From the NCBI GenBank assembly GCA_028866435.1, contig JAGWIC010000013.1, positions 1 to 47,386 of the forward strand: a DNA stretch of 47,386 nt, written 5' to 3'. Under the pieces are notes generated by a model. The model saw only the letters and a list, made by a program, of their open reading frames with translations, ran no database searches and was not told the DNA's origin. The DNA is from Lysobacteraceae bacterium (GTDB taxonomy: Bacteria; Pseudomonadota; Gammaproteobacteria; Xanthomonadales; Rhodanobacteraceae). The position numbers were made by a program, and so were the translations under genes. This document shows, piece after piece, positions 17,603 to 28,436 of this stretch. Position 1 is the stretch's first letter, and the number at the start of each line of letters is the position of its first letter.

Positions 17603-18304
17603 ATGATCGATCGCCGAGCCTTCAGCAGCCTGGGCAGCGCCAACCACGGCTGGCTCGATGCCAGGCACCACTTCTCGTTCGCCGGCTACCACGACCCGCA
17701 GCGCATGGGCTGGGGCGCGCTGCGCGTGTGGAACGACGACACCATCGCGCCGCAGACCGGCTTCGCGCCGCATGCGCATGCCGACATGGAAATCATCACC
17801 TACGTGCGCGAGGGCGCGATCAGCCATCGCGACAGCCTCGGCAACGAAGGCCGTACCGAAGCCGGCGACGTGCAGGTGATGAGTGCCGGCAGCGGCATCA
17901 CCCACGCGGAATACAACCTGGAGTCGGGCACCACCCGCATCTTCCAGATCTGGATCATGCCCGACCGCCACGGCGAACCGCCGTCATGGGGCGCCCGGCC
18001 ATTCCCGAAGGGCGACCGTTCCGGTCGCTTCGTCACCCTCGCCAGCGGTTTCCACGACGATGCCGGCGCGCTGCCGCTGCGCACCAGGGCCCGCGTGCTC
18101 GGTGCCACGCTGAAGGCGGGCGAGACCGTCGACTATGCGCTGGGCGCCGGCCGCCATGCCTATCTGGTGCCCTCCAGCGGCGTGGTCGAGCTCAACGGCA
18201 CCCGGCTGGAAGGCCGCGATGGCGCCGCGATCCGCGACGAGCCCGTGCTGCGCATCACCGCGATCGAGGACGCCGAGCTCGTCCTGGTCGACAGCGCCGC
18301 TTGA
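17603..18304 (+). CDS. Pirin-family bicupin protein (YhhW-like)
   Basis: The 233-residue protein has the pirin N-terminal cupin with metal ligands H57, H59 (PHAHADMEI), H101 and E103 (GITHAEYN), and a degenerate C-terminal cupin. E. coli YhhW and human pirin of this type oxidise quercetin in vitro, while their biological role in bacteria is unclear. The pattern RRAFSSLGSANHGWLDARHHFSFAGYHDP is typical of the YhhW subgroup. ATG 17603 follows GGAG. It is 146 bases downstream of the SDR gene and is followed by a REP-like palindrome, then the quinone oxidoreductase gene. Confidence 0.93.
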   Translation: MIDRRAFSSLGSANHGWLDARHHFSFAGYHDPQRMGWGALRVWNDDTIAPQTGFAPHAHADMEIITYVREGAISHRDSLGNEGRTEAGDVQVMSAGSGITHAEYNLESGTTRIFQIWIMPDRHGEPPSWGARPFPKGDRSGRFVTLASGFHDDAGALPLRTRARVLGATLKAGETVDYALGAGRHAYLVPSSGVVELNGTRLEGRDGAAIRDEPVLRITAIEDAELVLVDSAA

Positions 18305-18317
18305 GCGACTCCCCCGC

Positions 18318-18390
18318 AGGAGCGCACCCTGTGTGCGATGCCCTTGGCTGCGGCATCAAAGCAGGAGCATCGCGCACAGGGTGCGCTCCT
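18318..18390. repeat. REP-like palindrome (GTAGGAGCGCACCCTGTGCGCGAT type)
   Basis: The arms 18318-18341 and 18367-18390 are 24 bases each and complementary with one mismatch, with a 25-base loop between. The right arm read on the minus strand, with its flank, starts GTAGGAGCGCACCCTGTGCG. Repeats of this form are common between genes in Xanthomonadales and Pseudomonas and are linked to RAYT transposases (established for REPs in general). Only one copy is in this window. It may form a strong hairpin in the pirin-quinone reductase transcript. Confidence 0.75.
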
Positions 18391-18414
18391 ACAAAAACAA
18401 AGGGTGCAAACGTG

Positions 18415-19425
18415 ATGCCTACCATGCAAGCCATCGAGATCACCCGGCCCGGACCGGCCGAGGTGCTGCGCCTCACCACGCGGCCGGTGCCGCAACCGGG
18501 TCCGGGCGAGGTGCTGATCAAGGTGTCGGCCTCGGGCGTGAACCGGCCGGACGTGTTCCAGCGCCAGGGCCACTACGCGCCGCCGCCGGGGGCGTCGGAC
18601 CTGCCCGGGCTGGAAGTGGCGGGTAGCGTGGTCGAGGGCGATTTCAGCGGCGACAACCCGTTCGGGCTCAAGCCGGGCGCTCCCGTCTGCGCGCTGCTGG
18701 CCGGCGGCGGTTATGCCGAATATGCCGTGGCACCGCTGCCGCAATGCTTGCCGCTACCGGCGGGCCTGTCGCTGCTGGAAGCGGCGGCGCTGCCGGAAAA
18801 CTATTTCACCGTGTGGAGCAACGTGTTCGAGCGCGGCCAGCTGGGCCGCGGCGAGGGCGGTGCGGCGGAAACCCTGCTGGTGCAGGGCGGCTCCAGCGGC
18901 ATCGGCATCACCGCGATCCAGCTCGCCCACGCCTTCGGCCACCGGGTGTTCGCCACCGCCGGCAGCGCGGACAAGTGCGCCGCCTGCGTTGCCCAGGGCG
19001 CCGAACGGGCGATCAATTACCGCGAGGAAGACTTCGTCGCGGTGGTGCGCCAGGCCACCGGCGGACGCGGCGTGGACGTGATCCTGGACATGGTCGCCGG
19101 CGATTACGTGCCGCGCGAGATCGACTGCCTGGCCGAGGGCGGCCGGCTGGTCTTCATCGCCACCCTCGGCGGTGGCAAGGCCGCCATCGATGCCGGCGTG
19201 CTGATGCGCCGGCGGCTGACCCTGACCGGCTCGACCCTGCGCGCGCGACCGATCGCGTTCAAGGCGGCGATCGCCGGCGAGCTGCATGCGAAAGTCTGGC
19301 CCCTGCTCGAGGACGGCCGCCTGCGCCCGGTGATCGACCAGGTGTTCGCGGCGGCCGATGTCGCCCAGGCGCATGCGCTGATGGAAAGCAGCAAGCACAT
19401 CGGCAAGCTGATGCTGCGCTGGTGA
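18415..19425 (+). CDS. NAD(P)H-quinone oxidoreductase, zinc-independent MDR family (PIG3/QOR type)
   Basis: The 336-residue protein is from the medium-chain dehydrogenase/reductase superfamily. It has a GroES-like N-terminal half with SGVNRPDVFQRQGHYAPPPG (the PIG3/QOR hallmark), a GGGYAEYA turn at 97-104, and a Rossmann half with QGGSSGIGITAIQLA (158-171). The zinc ligands of alcohol dehydrogenases are missing, as expected for NADPH:quinone reductases. Substrates are probably quinones or activated enals. ATG 18415 has AGGG upstream; GTG 18412 and ATG 18424 are in-frame alternatives. The REP-like palindrome just upstream makes co-transcription with the pirin gene uncertain. Confidence 0.92.
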   Translation: MPTMQAIEITRPGPAEVLRLTTRPVPQPGPGEVLIKVSASGVNRPDVFQRQGHYAPPPGASDLPGLEVAGSVVEGDFSGDNPFGLKPGAPVCALLAGGGYAEYAVAPLPQCLPLPAGLSLLEAAALPENYFTVWSNVFERGQLGRGEGGAAETLLVQGGSSGIGITAIQLAHAFGHRVFATAGSADKCAACVAQGAERAINYREEDFVAVVRQATGGRGVDVILDMVAGDYVPREIDCLAEGGRLVFIATLGGGKAAIDAGVLMRRRLTLTGSTLRARPIAFKAAIAGELHAKVWPLLEDGRLRPVIDQVFAAADVAQAHALMESSKHIGKLMLRW

Positions 19426-19557
19426 TCGGGCCTGGTGCGGGGTCGGCCCGGGTCCCCGCCGCGAATGGCAAGTGGAATTCGGGCGCAAGAGTCGGGATGC
19501 CGGTGACCGCCGGGCTCGTCATGCTGGCGGCCAGGCGATAAGCTCGGACAGGTAGCC

Positions 19558-20637
19558 ATGAAAGTTTCCGCAACAAACGCCGAACGTGCCGCGGCGGTCG
19601 CAAGCGATCCGCGCTGGGCCGCCGTGCGCGAACACGACGCCCGCGCCGACGGCCGCTTCTTCTACTCGGTGCGCACCACCGGCGTGTATTGCCGCCCGTC
19701 CTGCGCGGCGCGCGCCGCGCGCCCGGAAAACGTCGCCTTCCATGCCAGCGCCGAAGCGGCCGAGCGCGCCGGCTTCCGTCCGTGCAGGCGCTGCAAGCCC
19801 GACCAGGCATCCCTGTCCGAGCAGCAGCTGGCCTTGATCACCGCCGCCTGCCACAGCATCGAACGCGCCGACACGGCGCCGTCGCTGCAGCAGCTGGCCA
19901 GCGCGGCGGGCCTGAGTACGTTTCATTTCCACCGCGTGTTCAAGCGCGTCACCGGGGTCACGCCGAAGCAGTACGCCAGCGCCGATCGCGCCGACCGGGT
20001 GCGCCGCGAGCTGGCGCGAGCCGGCACGGTGACCGAGGCGATCTTCGAGGCCGGCTTCAACGCCAGCAGCCGTTTCTACGCCAGCGCCGGCCAGCGGCTG
20101 GGCATGACGCCGGGCCGCTACCGCAGCGGCGGGGCCGACAGCGACATCCACTTCGCGGTGGGGCAGTGTTCGCTGGGCGCGATCCTGGTCGCGCAGAGTC
20201 CACGCGGCGTCTGCGCGATCCTGCTCGGCGACGATCCGGACGCGCTGCTGCGCGAGCTGCAAGATGGCTTCCCCAGGGCCAACCTGATCGGTGCCGACCG
20301 CAACTACGAGCAACTGGTGGCGCGGGTGATCGGCCTGGTCGAAGCCCCCGGCATCGGGCTGGAGCTGCCACTGGACGTGCGCGGCACCGCGTTCCAGCAG
20401 CGGGTGTGGCAGGCCCTGCGCGAGATCCCCGTCGGCAGCACCGCCAGCTACGGCGAGGTGGCGCGACGCATCGGCGCGCCGAGCGCCGTGCGCGCGGTGG
20501 CGCGGGCCTGCGCCGCCAACAAGCTGGCGCTGGCCATTCCCTGCCACCGGGTAGTGCGCAACGACGGCAGCCTGTCCGGCTACCGCTGGGGGGTGGAGCG
20601 CAAGCGCGCCCTGCTCCGGCGCGAGGCGAAGGCATGA
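19558..20637 (+). CDS. ada: Ada: methylphosphotriester-sensing regulator and O6-alkylguanine-DNA alkyltransferase
   Basis: The 359-residue protein has the full Ada domain order. The N-terminal zinc domain has C45, C49, C76 and C79; the first is the methyl-acceptor equivalent to E. coli C38, in GVYCRPSC. An AraC-type helix-turn-helix (about 95-190, LASAAGLSTFHFHRVFKRVTGVTPKQY) follows. The C-terminal alkyltransferase has the PCHRV active site with C329. Methylation of the N-terminal Cys turns Ada into an activator of its own operon, and the C-terminal Cys repairs O6-methylguanine irreversibly. alkB follows 49 bases downstream, as in the E. coli ada-alkB operon. I could not define an Ada box with certainty in the 130 bases upstream. 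Confidence 0.97.
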   Translation: MKVSATNAERAAAVASDPRWAAVREHDARADGRFFYSVRTTGVYCRPSCAARAARPENVAFHASAEAAERAGFRPCRRCKPDQASLSEQQLALITAACHSIERADTAPSLQQLASAAGLSTFHFHRVFKRVTGVTPKQYASADRADRVRRELARAGTVTEAIFEAGFNASSRFYASAGQRLGMTPGRYRSGGADSDIHFAVGQCSLGAILVAQSPRGVCAILLGDDPDALLRELQDGFPRANLIGADRNYEQLVARVIGLVEAPGIGLELPLDVRGTAFQQRVWQALREIPVGSTASYGEVARRIGAPSAVRAVARACAANKLALAIPCHRVVRNDGSLSGYRWGVERKRALLRREAKA

Positions 20638-20686
20638 AACGGGACGGCGCGAACGCCACGGCCGGCCGGCTTGCCCGGTGCCGACG

Positions 20687-21388
20687 ATGACCAGCGCGGA
20701 CCTGTTCGGCGAGCCGGCCTGGCCGACGCTACGCGACGAGCCGCTGTGCGATGGCGCGGTGGTGCTGCGCGGGTTTGCGCTGGCGCGGCAGGAACCCCTG
20801 CTGCGGGCGATCGCGGCGATCGTGGCGCAGGCGCCGTTCCGGCACCTGCTCACGCCCGGCGGCCGGCGCATGTCGGTGGCCATGACCAATGCCGGCCCGC
20901 TCGGCTGGGTCAGCGACCGCCGTGGCTATCGCTACGATCCGCTCGACCCGCTCAGCGGCAGGCCGTGGCCCGTGCTGCCCGCGGTCCTGCGGGAACTGGC
21001 CGCCAGCGCGGCGGCGCGTGCCGGTTTCGAGGGTTTTGCGCCCGACGCCTGCCTGGTCAACCGCTACCAGACCGGCACGCGGCTGAGCCTGCACCAGGAT
21101 CGCGACGAGGCCGATCTGGGCCAGCCGATCGTGTCGGTGTCGCTGGGCGTGCCGGCGGTGTTCCTGTTCGGCGGCCTGCAGCGCGACGGACCAACGCAGC
21201 GGGTGCCGCTGGCGCACGGCGACGTGGTGGTGTGGGGCGGCCCGGCGCGGCTGCGCTTTCACGGCGTGCTGCCGCTGAAACCGGCGCAGCACCCGCGACT
21301 GGGCAGCGACCGCATCAACCTGACCTTCCGCCGCGCCGGCCCAAGCCGTCATGCCGAGGACGAGGCCGCCGCCACGGCATGCCGATGA
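20687..21388 (+). CDS. alkB: AlkB-type alpha-ketoglutarate/Fe(II) DNA repair dioxygenase
   Basis: The 233-residue protein has the Fe(II)/2-oxoglutarate dioxygenase core. Iron ligands are H136 and D138 (SLHQDRDE) and H192 (FHGVLPLK). 2-Oxoglutarate-binding arginines R209 and R215 lie in DRINLTFRR. The substrate lid includes MTNAGPLGWVSDRRGYRYDP, very close to E. coli AlkB. It oxidatively removes 1-methyladenine and 3-methylcytosine from DNA and RNA. ATG 20687 is chosen; an in-frame GTG at 20678 would add three residues. It is the second gene of the ada operon and is followed closely by an MBL hydrolase gene. Confidence 0.96.
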   Translation: MTSADLFGEPAWPTLRDEPLCDGAVVLRGFALARQEPLLRAIAAIVAQAPFRHLLTPGGRRMSVAMTNAGPLGWVSDRRGYRYDPLDPLSGRPWPVLPAVLRELAASAAARAGFEGFAPDACLVNRYQTGTRLSLHQDRDEADLGQPIVSVSLGVPAVFLFGGLQRDGPTQRVPLAHGDVVVWGGPARLRFHGVLPLKPAQHPRLGSDRINLTFRRAGPSRHAEDEAAATACR

Positions 21389-21441
21389 ACGAGCCAGGCC
21401 GTTTTGCTAGGCTGGATCGCCCCGACCGCCGCGAGAAGCCG

Positions 21442-22365
21442 ATGAAACCCAGCCATGGCATCCACACCATCGACACCGGCTTCGTGCGGCCGCGGTTCGA
21501 TGCCGCCTACCTGATCGTGGAAGACGGCCGTGGCGCCTTCGTCGACTGCGGCACCAACCACTCGCTGCCGCGCCTGCTCGCCGCACTGGAAGCCGCAGGC
21601 TTGCGACCAGCCGATGTCGACTGGCTGATCCTCACCCACGTGCATCTCGACCATGCCGGCGGCGCCGGCGAACTGATGGCGCACCTGCCCCTGGCGAAAC
21701 TGGTGGTGCACCCGCGTGGCGCTCGCCACATGATCGACCCGGCGAAGCTGTGGGCCGGCGCCAGCGCCGTCTACGGCGAGGCGGTGATGGAGCGGGAATA
21801 TGGACGGCTGCGGCCGATACCCGCCGAGCGCGTGGTGGAAGCCGCCGACGGCCACGTGGTCGACCTGGCCGGCCGGCCCCTGCACTGCCTCGACACCCCC
21901 GGCCACGCCAGGCATCACCTGGCCGTGCACGATACCCGCGCCAACGTCTGCTTCACCGGCGACGTGTTCGGCCTGAGCTATCGCGAATTCGACACCGCAC
22001 GCGGCGCCTTCATCCTGCCCACCACCTCGCCGGTGCAGTTCGACCCCGATGCCCTGCACGCCTCGATCAACCGTCTGCTCGCGCTGGAGCCGAGCGCGAT
22101 GTACCTCACCCACTTCGACCGCGTCGATGAAATCGAACGCCTCGCGGCCGACCTGCATGAACAGATCGACGCCATGGTGGCGCTGGCCCATGCCGCCAAC
22201 CGGCAAGCGGACCGCCACGCCGCCCTGGTCGCCGCCCTCACCCGCCTGTACGCCGACCGCGCCACGGCGCACGGCTGGCAGGGCAGCCATGCCAGCTTGT
22301 TGGCGCTGCTCGGTGCGGACATCGAGCTGAATGCCCAGGGTTTGGCGGTCTGGCTGGACGGCTGA
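21442..22365 (+). CDS. MBL-fold metallo-hydrolase in the ada-alkB operon
   Basis: The 307-residue protein has the metallo-beta-lactamase motif THVHLDHAGGAG (H66, H68, D70, H71) and further metal ligands at HCLDTPGHARHH and the FTGDVFG Asp. A C-terminal helical region (about 215-305) starts with YLTHFDRVDEIERLAADLHEQID. The substrate is unknown; the family covers glyoxalase II-like, lactonase and other hydrolases. ATG 21442 has GAGAAG upstream. An earlier ATG at 21385 overlaps the alkB stop (ATGA) and is in frame, so translational coupling with an extended N-terminus is possible. Its position suggests co-expression with alkylation repair. Confidence 0.88.
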   Translation: MKPSHGIHTIDTGFVRPRFDAAYLIVEDGRGAFVDCGTNHSLPRLLAALEAAGLRPADVDWLILTHVHLDHAGGAGELMAHLPLAKLVVHPRGARHMIDPAKLWAGASAVYGEAVMEREYGRLRPIPAERVVEAADGHVVDLAGRPLHCLDTPGHARHHLAVHDTRANVCFTGDVFGLSYREFDTARGAFILPTTSPVQFDPDALHASINRLLALEPSAMYLTHFDRVDEIERLAADLHEQIDAMVALAHAANRQADRHAALVAALTRLYADRATAHGWQGSHASLLALLGADIELNAQGLAVWLDG

Positions 22366-22407
22366 CGGCCGGCCTCAGCCAGCGGCCGCAGGGCGCCGCC
22401 AAGGGTT

Positions 22408-22839
22408 TCAGCGGTGGCTTGCCGGCGCGGCGGCTCCGCCGGGCGGTCCCTTCAACTCGAGCAGGTTGCCCTGCGGGTCGTAGAGATAGAGCGAGGGTCC
22501 CTCACCATGCGCGCCGTAGCGCTGGCCGCGTTCCCCCACGCGCACGCGGTGGGCGTGCAGGTGGGCGAGGATGGCCGCTTCGTCGTAGTCCTGCAGCAGC
22601 AGGCACAGGTGATCCATGTTGTGCCCCGCGCTGCCGGGCGGGTTGCCGCCTCGCCGACCCAGCTTGCCTTGCACGCTGACCAGATCGATCAGTTGCGCTC
22701 CCGCGCGCAGTTGCACCAGGCCGATGTCGTCCTGCCGCCGTTCCACCTGGCAGCCGAGTACCTCGCAGTAGAACCTCTGCATGGCGGCGATGTCGATCGC
22801 GCGCAGAACCACATGGTCAATGCCGGCGAGCTTGATAAT
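22408..22839 (-). CDS. VOC-family (glyoxalase/bleomycin-resistance-like) protein, probable ATT start
   Basis: The 143-residue protein has the vicinal-oxygen-chelate fold. The first beta-alpha-beta unit is KLAGIDHVVLRAIDIAAMQRFYCEVLGC, and the second is HNMDHLCLLLQDYDEAAI through GPSLYLYDPQGNLLELKGP, with the usual metal-ligand His/Glu positions (H9, H near 93, E near 135). Members include glyoxalase I-like enzymes, dioxygenases and resistance proteins; the substrate is unknown here. No ATG, GTG or TTG exists in frame between the preceding gene's stop and the fold. The first codons of the domain are ATT-ATC-AAG, with GAGG six bases upstream. The c-di-GMP gene lies 61 bases upstream on the same strand. 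Confidence 0.85.
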   Translation of the reverse strand: MIKLAGIDHVVLRAIDIAAMQRFYCEVLGCQVERRQDDIGLVQLRAGAQLIDLVSVQGKLGRRGGNPPGSAGHNMDHLCLLLQDYDEAAILAHLHAHRVRVGERGQRYGAHGEGPSLYLYDPQGNLLELKGPPGGAAAPASHR

Positions 22840-22900
22840 GGGAAACCTCGAACGCGGCGGGAAACACGCGGAACAGGATAGCGCAGGCGCCGCCGTCAGT

Positions 22901-25000
22901 TCACAGCGTAAACGCGGCGGCCGTGTCGATGTCCAGGCAGCACCGCTCGAACTCCGCCGGCGGCATCGGCAGCGACAGCAGGAAGCCTTGCAGCTGGTCG
23001 CAGCCAAGCACACGCAGCTGTTCGGCCTGGCCGGCCGTCTCCACGCCCTCGGCCACCACGCCCATGCCCAGGGTATGCGCCAGCGCGATGATGGCGGTGA
23101 TGATCGCCCGCGCCTCGGTGCCGTCGTCGTCGAGCGCGTGGATGAACAGGCGATCGATCTTCAACTGGCAGGCCCGGAATTTCTGCAGATAGGCCAGGCT
23201 TGAATAGCCGGTGCCGAAGTCGTCGATGGCGAACTCGAAGCCGCGTTCGCGAAACTCGCGCAGCAACGCCGTCGTGCGTTCGGCATCCTGCATGGCCTGG
23301 CTTTCGGTAACTTCAAACATGATCTGGCCGGGCCCGAGCCCGGCCTCGCTGACGATCCGGCAGGCGCTGTCGAGCATGCCCGGCTGGTTGAGCTGCAGCG
23401 GCGAGAGATTGATCGCGATGCGAATGCCCGGATAGCCGCGCCGCTGCCATTCGCGCAGCTGCCGACAGCTCTCCCGGATCACCCATTCACCGAGCCGGAC
23501 GATCTGGCCGCTGCGTTCGGCCACGGCGATGAACTCCGCCGGCGACACCGTGCCCAGCTCCGGGTGATGCCAGCGCGCCAGCGCCTCGGCACCGACGATC
23601 ACCCCGGTCAATCCATCGTGCTTGGGCTGGTAGTGCAGCACCAGGCTGCCGTCGTCGATCGCGGTGCGCAGCCCATGCTGGATCTTCAGCGCACGCAGCG
23701 CCTGGGTCTGCATCCCGCTGTCGTAGACGCGGTAGCCGTTCCGGCCGCGCTCCTTGGCGCCATACATCGCAACATCGGCATGCGCGATCAGGTCCTCGAC
23801 GCTGTCCCCGTCCCGCGGGTGAAACGCCAGGCCGATGCTGGCGGTCACCCGCAGCTCGGTCCCGTTGATCACGAAATCGTGCTGCATCGACTCGATCAGC
23901 CGCTCGACGATGCGCAGCGCGGACTCCGGGCTGCGCATGTGGTCGAGCACGGCCACGAACTCGTCACTGCCGACCCGGGCCATGCTGCCCACGCGCAGCT
24001 GGCTTTCCAGCCGGTGCGCGGTGGCACGAAGCAGGTCGTCACCGAAGGCGTGGCCAAGCGTGTCGTTGATGGTCTTGAAGCCATCCAGGCCCAGGTAGAG
24101 GATGGCCAGATGATGGTTGCCCTTGCGCGCGCCGACCAGCGCGCCCTCGATCCGGGCGACCAGGCTGGCCCGGTTGGGCAGGCCGGTCAGCGGGTCATGC
24201 GTGGCCAGGTGGCTCATCCGCCGGCTGAGCTGGTCCAGCGACCCCTGCAAGCGCTGGGCACGCTGCATCAGCCTCACCCAGTAATGCGACAGGATCACCG
24301 TGACGAGCCCGGTCACGAGGCCCAGGATGCCGACCGCACCGCCCAGCCACAGCAGGCGGCTGGCACCACCGGCCTCCGCCGGCAGGTGCAGCGGCACGAT
24401 CGCCGCGGCCATGCCCGCATGCAGGATGAGGACCAGCATCAGCCCCAGCCAGGCCGTTGCCCTGAGCCACTGCCACTGCGCCACCCCCTGCCCGCGCGAC
24501 GGCAGCAGGCTCGCGCGCAGGGCTCGCACCGACAGCACGATAGCCAGCGCGGCGCACGCATGGACGAACACGGAACGCCACCAGTCCGCGTCGATCGGCG
24601 GCGGATGGATGTCGACCGACACCAGGCTCAGATATTCCAGCGCGACCCCGGCGACGCTGAGCACCAATGCCCCGCCGACGACGCCGAGCGGCGTCACCCT
24701 TGCAGCGCTGCCCATCTGCAGCACCCAGCCACAGGTGAACATGGCCGCCGCCAGGGCCGCCATGCCCATGAGCGGCTCGAATGCCACCGGCAAGCCGGGC
24801 AGCCAGGTCAGCATGCCGACCAGGCGCAGTGCCGCCAGGACCACGCCCATGCTGAGCGTGCCCACGCTCCACCAGATCGCCCGCTGCCAGCGGCCCCGCG
24901 CCCGTGCCAACCGCCGGCAGCTGTCCAGTGCCAGATAGGCCAGCAGCATTCCCAGCGGCAGCGACAGCAGCGCGAGACTGGAATGAAAGCTGAGCACCAT
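22901..25000 (-). CDS. Membrane-bound c-di-GMP protein: MHYT-like sensor, GGDEF (GSDEF) and EAL domains
   Basis: From ATG 25000 the product is 699 residues. The first 250 residues form about seven membrane helices. These recall the MHYT sensor domain, but the expected MHYT motifs are degenerate (LRLVGML, LHAGMAAA). A GGDEF domain follows with HDPLTGLPNR and the signature GSDEF at 344-348. An EAL domain begins with YQPKHDG, has EALARW at 472-477, and includes EVTES, DDFGTGYSSL and AEGVET. The EAL residues look intact, so phosphodiesterase activity is likely; cyclase activity with GSDEF is uncertain and it may be a GTP-sensing domain. An in-frame ATG at 25159 gives a longer N-terminus, but that one overlaps the riboswitch region. 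Confidence 0.9.
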   Translation of the reverse strand: MVLSFHSSLALLSLPLGMLLAYLALDSCRRLARARGRWQRAIWWSVGTLSMGVVLAALRLVGMLTWLPGLPVAFEPLMGMAALAAAMFTCGWVLQMGSAARVTPLGVVGGALVLSVAGVALEYLSLVSVDIHPPPIDADWWRSVFVHACAALAIVLSVRALRASLLPSRGQGVAQWQWLRATAWLGLMLVLILHAGMAAAIVPLHLPAEAGGASRLLWLGGAVGILGLVTGLVTVILSHYWVRLMQRAQRLQGSLDQLSRRMSHLATHDPLTGLPNRASLVARIEGALVGARKGNHHLAILYLGLDGFKTINDTLGHAFGDDLLRATAHRLESQLRVGSMARVGSDEFVAVLDHMRSPESALRIVERLIESMQHDFVINGTELRVTASIGLAFHPRDGDSVEDLIAHADVAMYGAKERGRNGYRVYDSGMQTQALRALKIQHGLRTAIDDGSLVLHYQPKHDGLTGVIVGAEALARWHHPELGTVSPAEFIAVAERSGQIVRLGEWVIRESCRQLREWQRRGYPGIRIAINLSPLQLNQPGMLDSACRIVSEAGLGPGQIMFEVTESQAMQDAERTTALLREFRERGFEFAIDDFGTGYSSLAYLQKFRACQLKIDRLFIHALDDDGTEARAIITAIIALAHTLGMGVVAEGVETAGQAEQLRVLGCDQLQGFLLSLPMPPAEFERCCLDIDTAAAFTL

Positions 25001-25138
25001 CGAATTGCCGACCTCGCCGCCCCGGTATGGGGACCATGAAGGTATCGGCCCGATGGCGCCGGGCTTTAGCGGCCCGCCTGTCTGCGCCGGCTCCGCCACG
25101 CCGCTGGCCGGGGCGGATGGAAACCCGCCCGACCTCTG

Positions 25139-25144
25139 TATAAT
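25139..25144 (+). promoter_or_regulatory. -10 element (TATAAT) for the gcvP riboswitch transcript
   Basis: A perfect TATAAT hexamer lies 12 bases before the first riboswitch helix, where transcription would be expected to begin. The -35 region (about 25116-25121, GATGGA) is a poor match to TTGACA. The promoter may therefore depend on an activator or on the near-extended -10 context. Confidence 0.65.
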
Positions 25145-25156
25145 CGGCGTGGTAGA

Positions 25157-25350
25157 CACATGGTGGGAGAAGCGGAGTGCCCCTCGCCGGGCACTGCCGC
25201 TGCCGAAGACGCAACGCCCGTAATCGCTCAGGCCCCCATACCACCATGTGCGAACACTCTGGAGAGACCGGTTGAATCCGGCGCCGAAGGTGCACGAAGC
25301 GGCGGCAGCTCGTTGCCGGCTTCCAAACTCTCAGGCAAAAGGACAGAGGG
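25157..25350 (+). ncRNA. Tandem glycine riboswitch upstream of gcvP
   Basis: There are two aptamers in series. Aptamer 1 is 25157-25250, closed by a 10-bp P1 (25157-25166 with 25241-25250). It has GGGAGA, GCCGAAGACGCAA and the CTCAGGCC...ATACCAC segment. Aptamer 2 spans about 25257-25350, with CTCTGGAGAGACC, GCGCCGAAGGTGCACGAAG and the family consensus CTCTCAGGCAAAAGGACAGAG. A linker of about 6 bases joins them. Such RNAs bind glycine and usually switch on glycine cleavage genes. The gcvP start is about 46 bases after the second aptamer. No U-tract terminator is visible, so translational control or control by another mechanism is more likely. Confidence 0.95.
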
Positions 25351-25392
25351 GCGCCTCGCGTGCGGCACGGCACGCAAGCCTTCGGATGCCCC
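25348..25392 (+). promoter_or_regulatory. Possible riboswitch expression platform
   Basis: Between aptamer 2 and the gcvP start there is a hairpin GCGTGC/GCACGC (25358-25363 with 25370-25375). GGGGC at 25348-25352, the 3' edge of aptamer 2, can pair with GCCCC at 25388-25392, just before the ATG at 25397. Such pairing could compete with P1 of aptamer 2 and cover the ribosome site. This is inference from base pairing only. Confidence 0.35.
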
Positions 25393-25396
25393 AGTC

Positions 25397-28288
<2,892 letters not shown>

Positions 28289-28311
28289 TCGCCGGCGACC
28301 CGGTGCCTTGC

Positions 28312-28378
28312 GGCCCCGCCACGCGGGGGGTCGCAGGGCCGGGGGCTGCGGCCATGCCGGCCAGCGGGGCCTTGTTTT
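28312..28378 (+). terminator. Possible terminator after gcvP
   Basis: GGCCCCGC at 28312-28319 can pair with GCGGGGCC at 28364-28371, which is followed at once by TTGTTTT. A nested local hairpin (28314-28319 with 28323-28328) competes with it. The large loop makes this a tentative rho-independent terminator. Confidence 0.4.
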
Positions 28379-28436
28379 GTCCGGCGCAGGACGCATCACC
28401 AGGGGACATTCCAGCGGCGACCAGGAAGCCTCCCCG

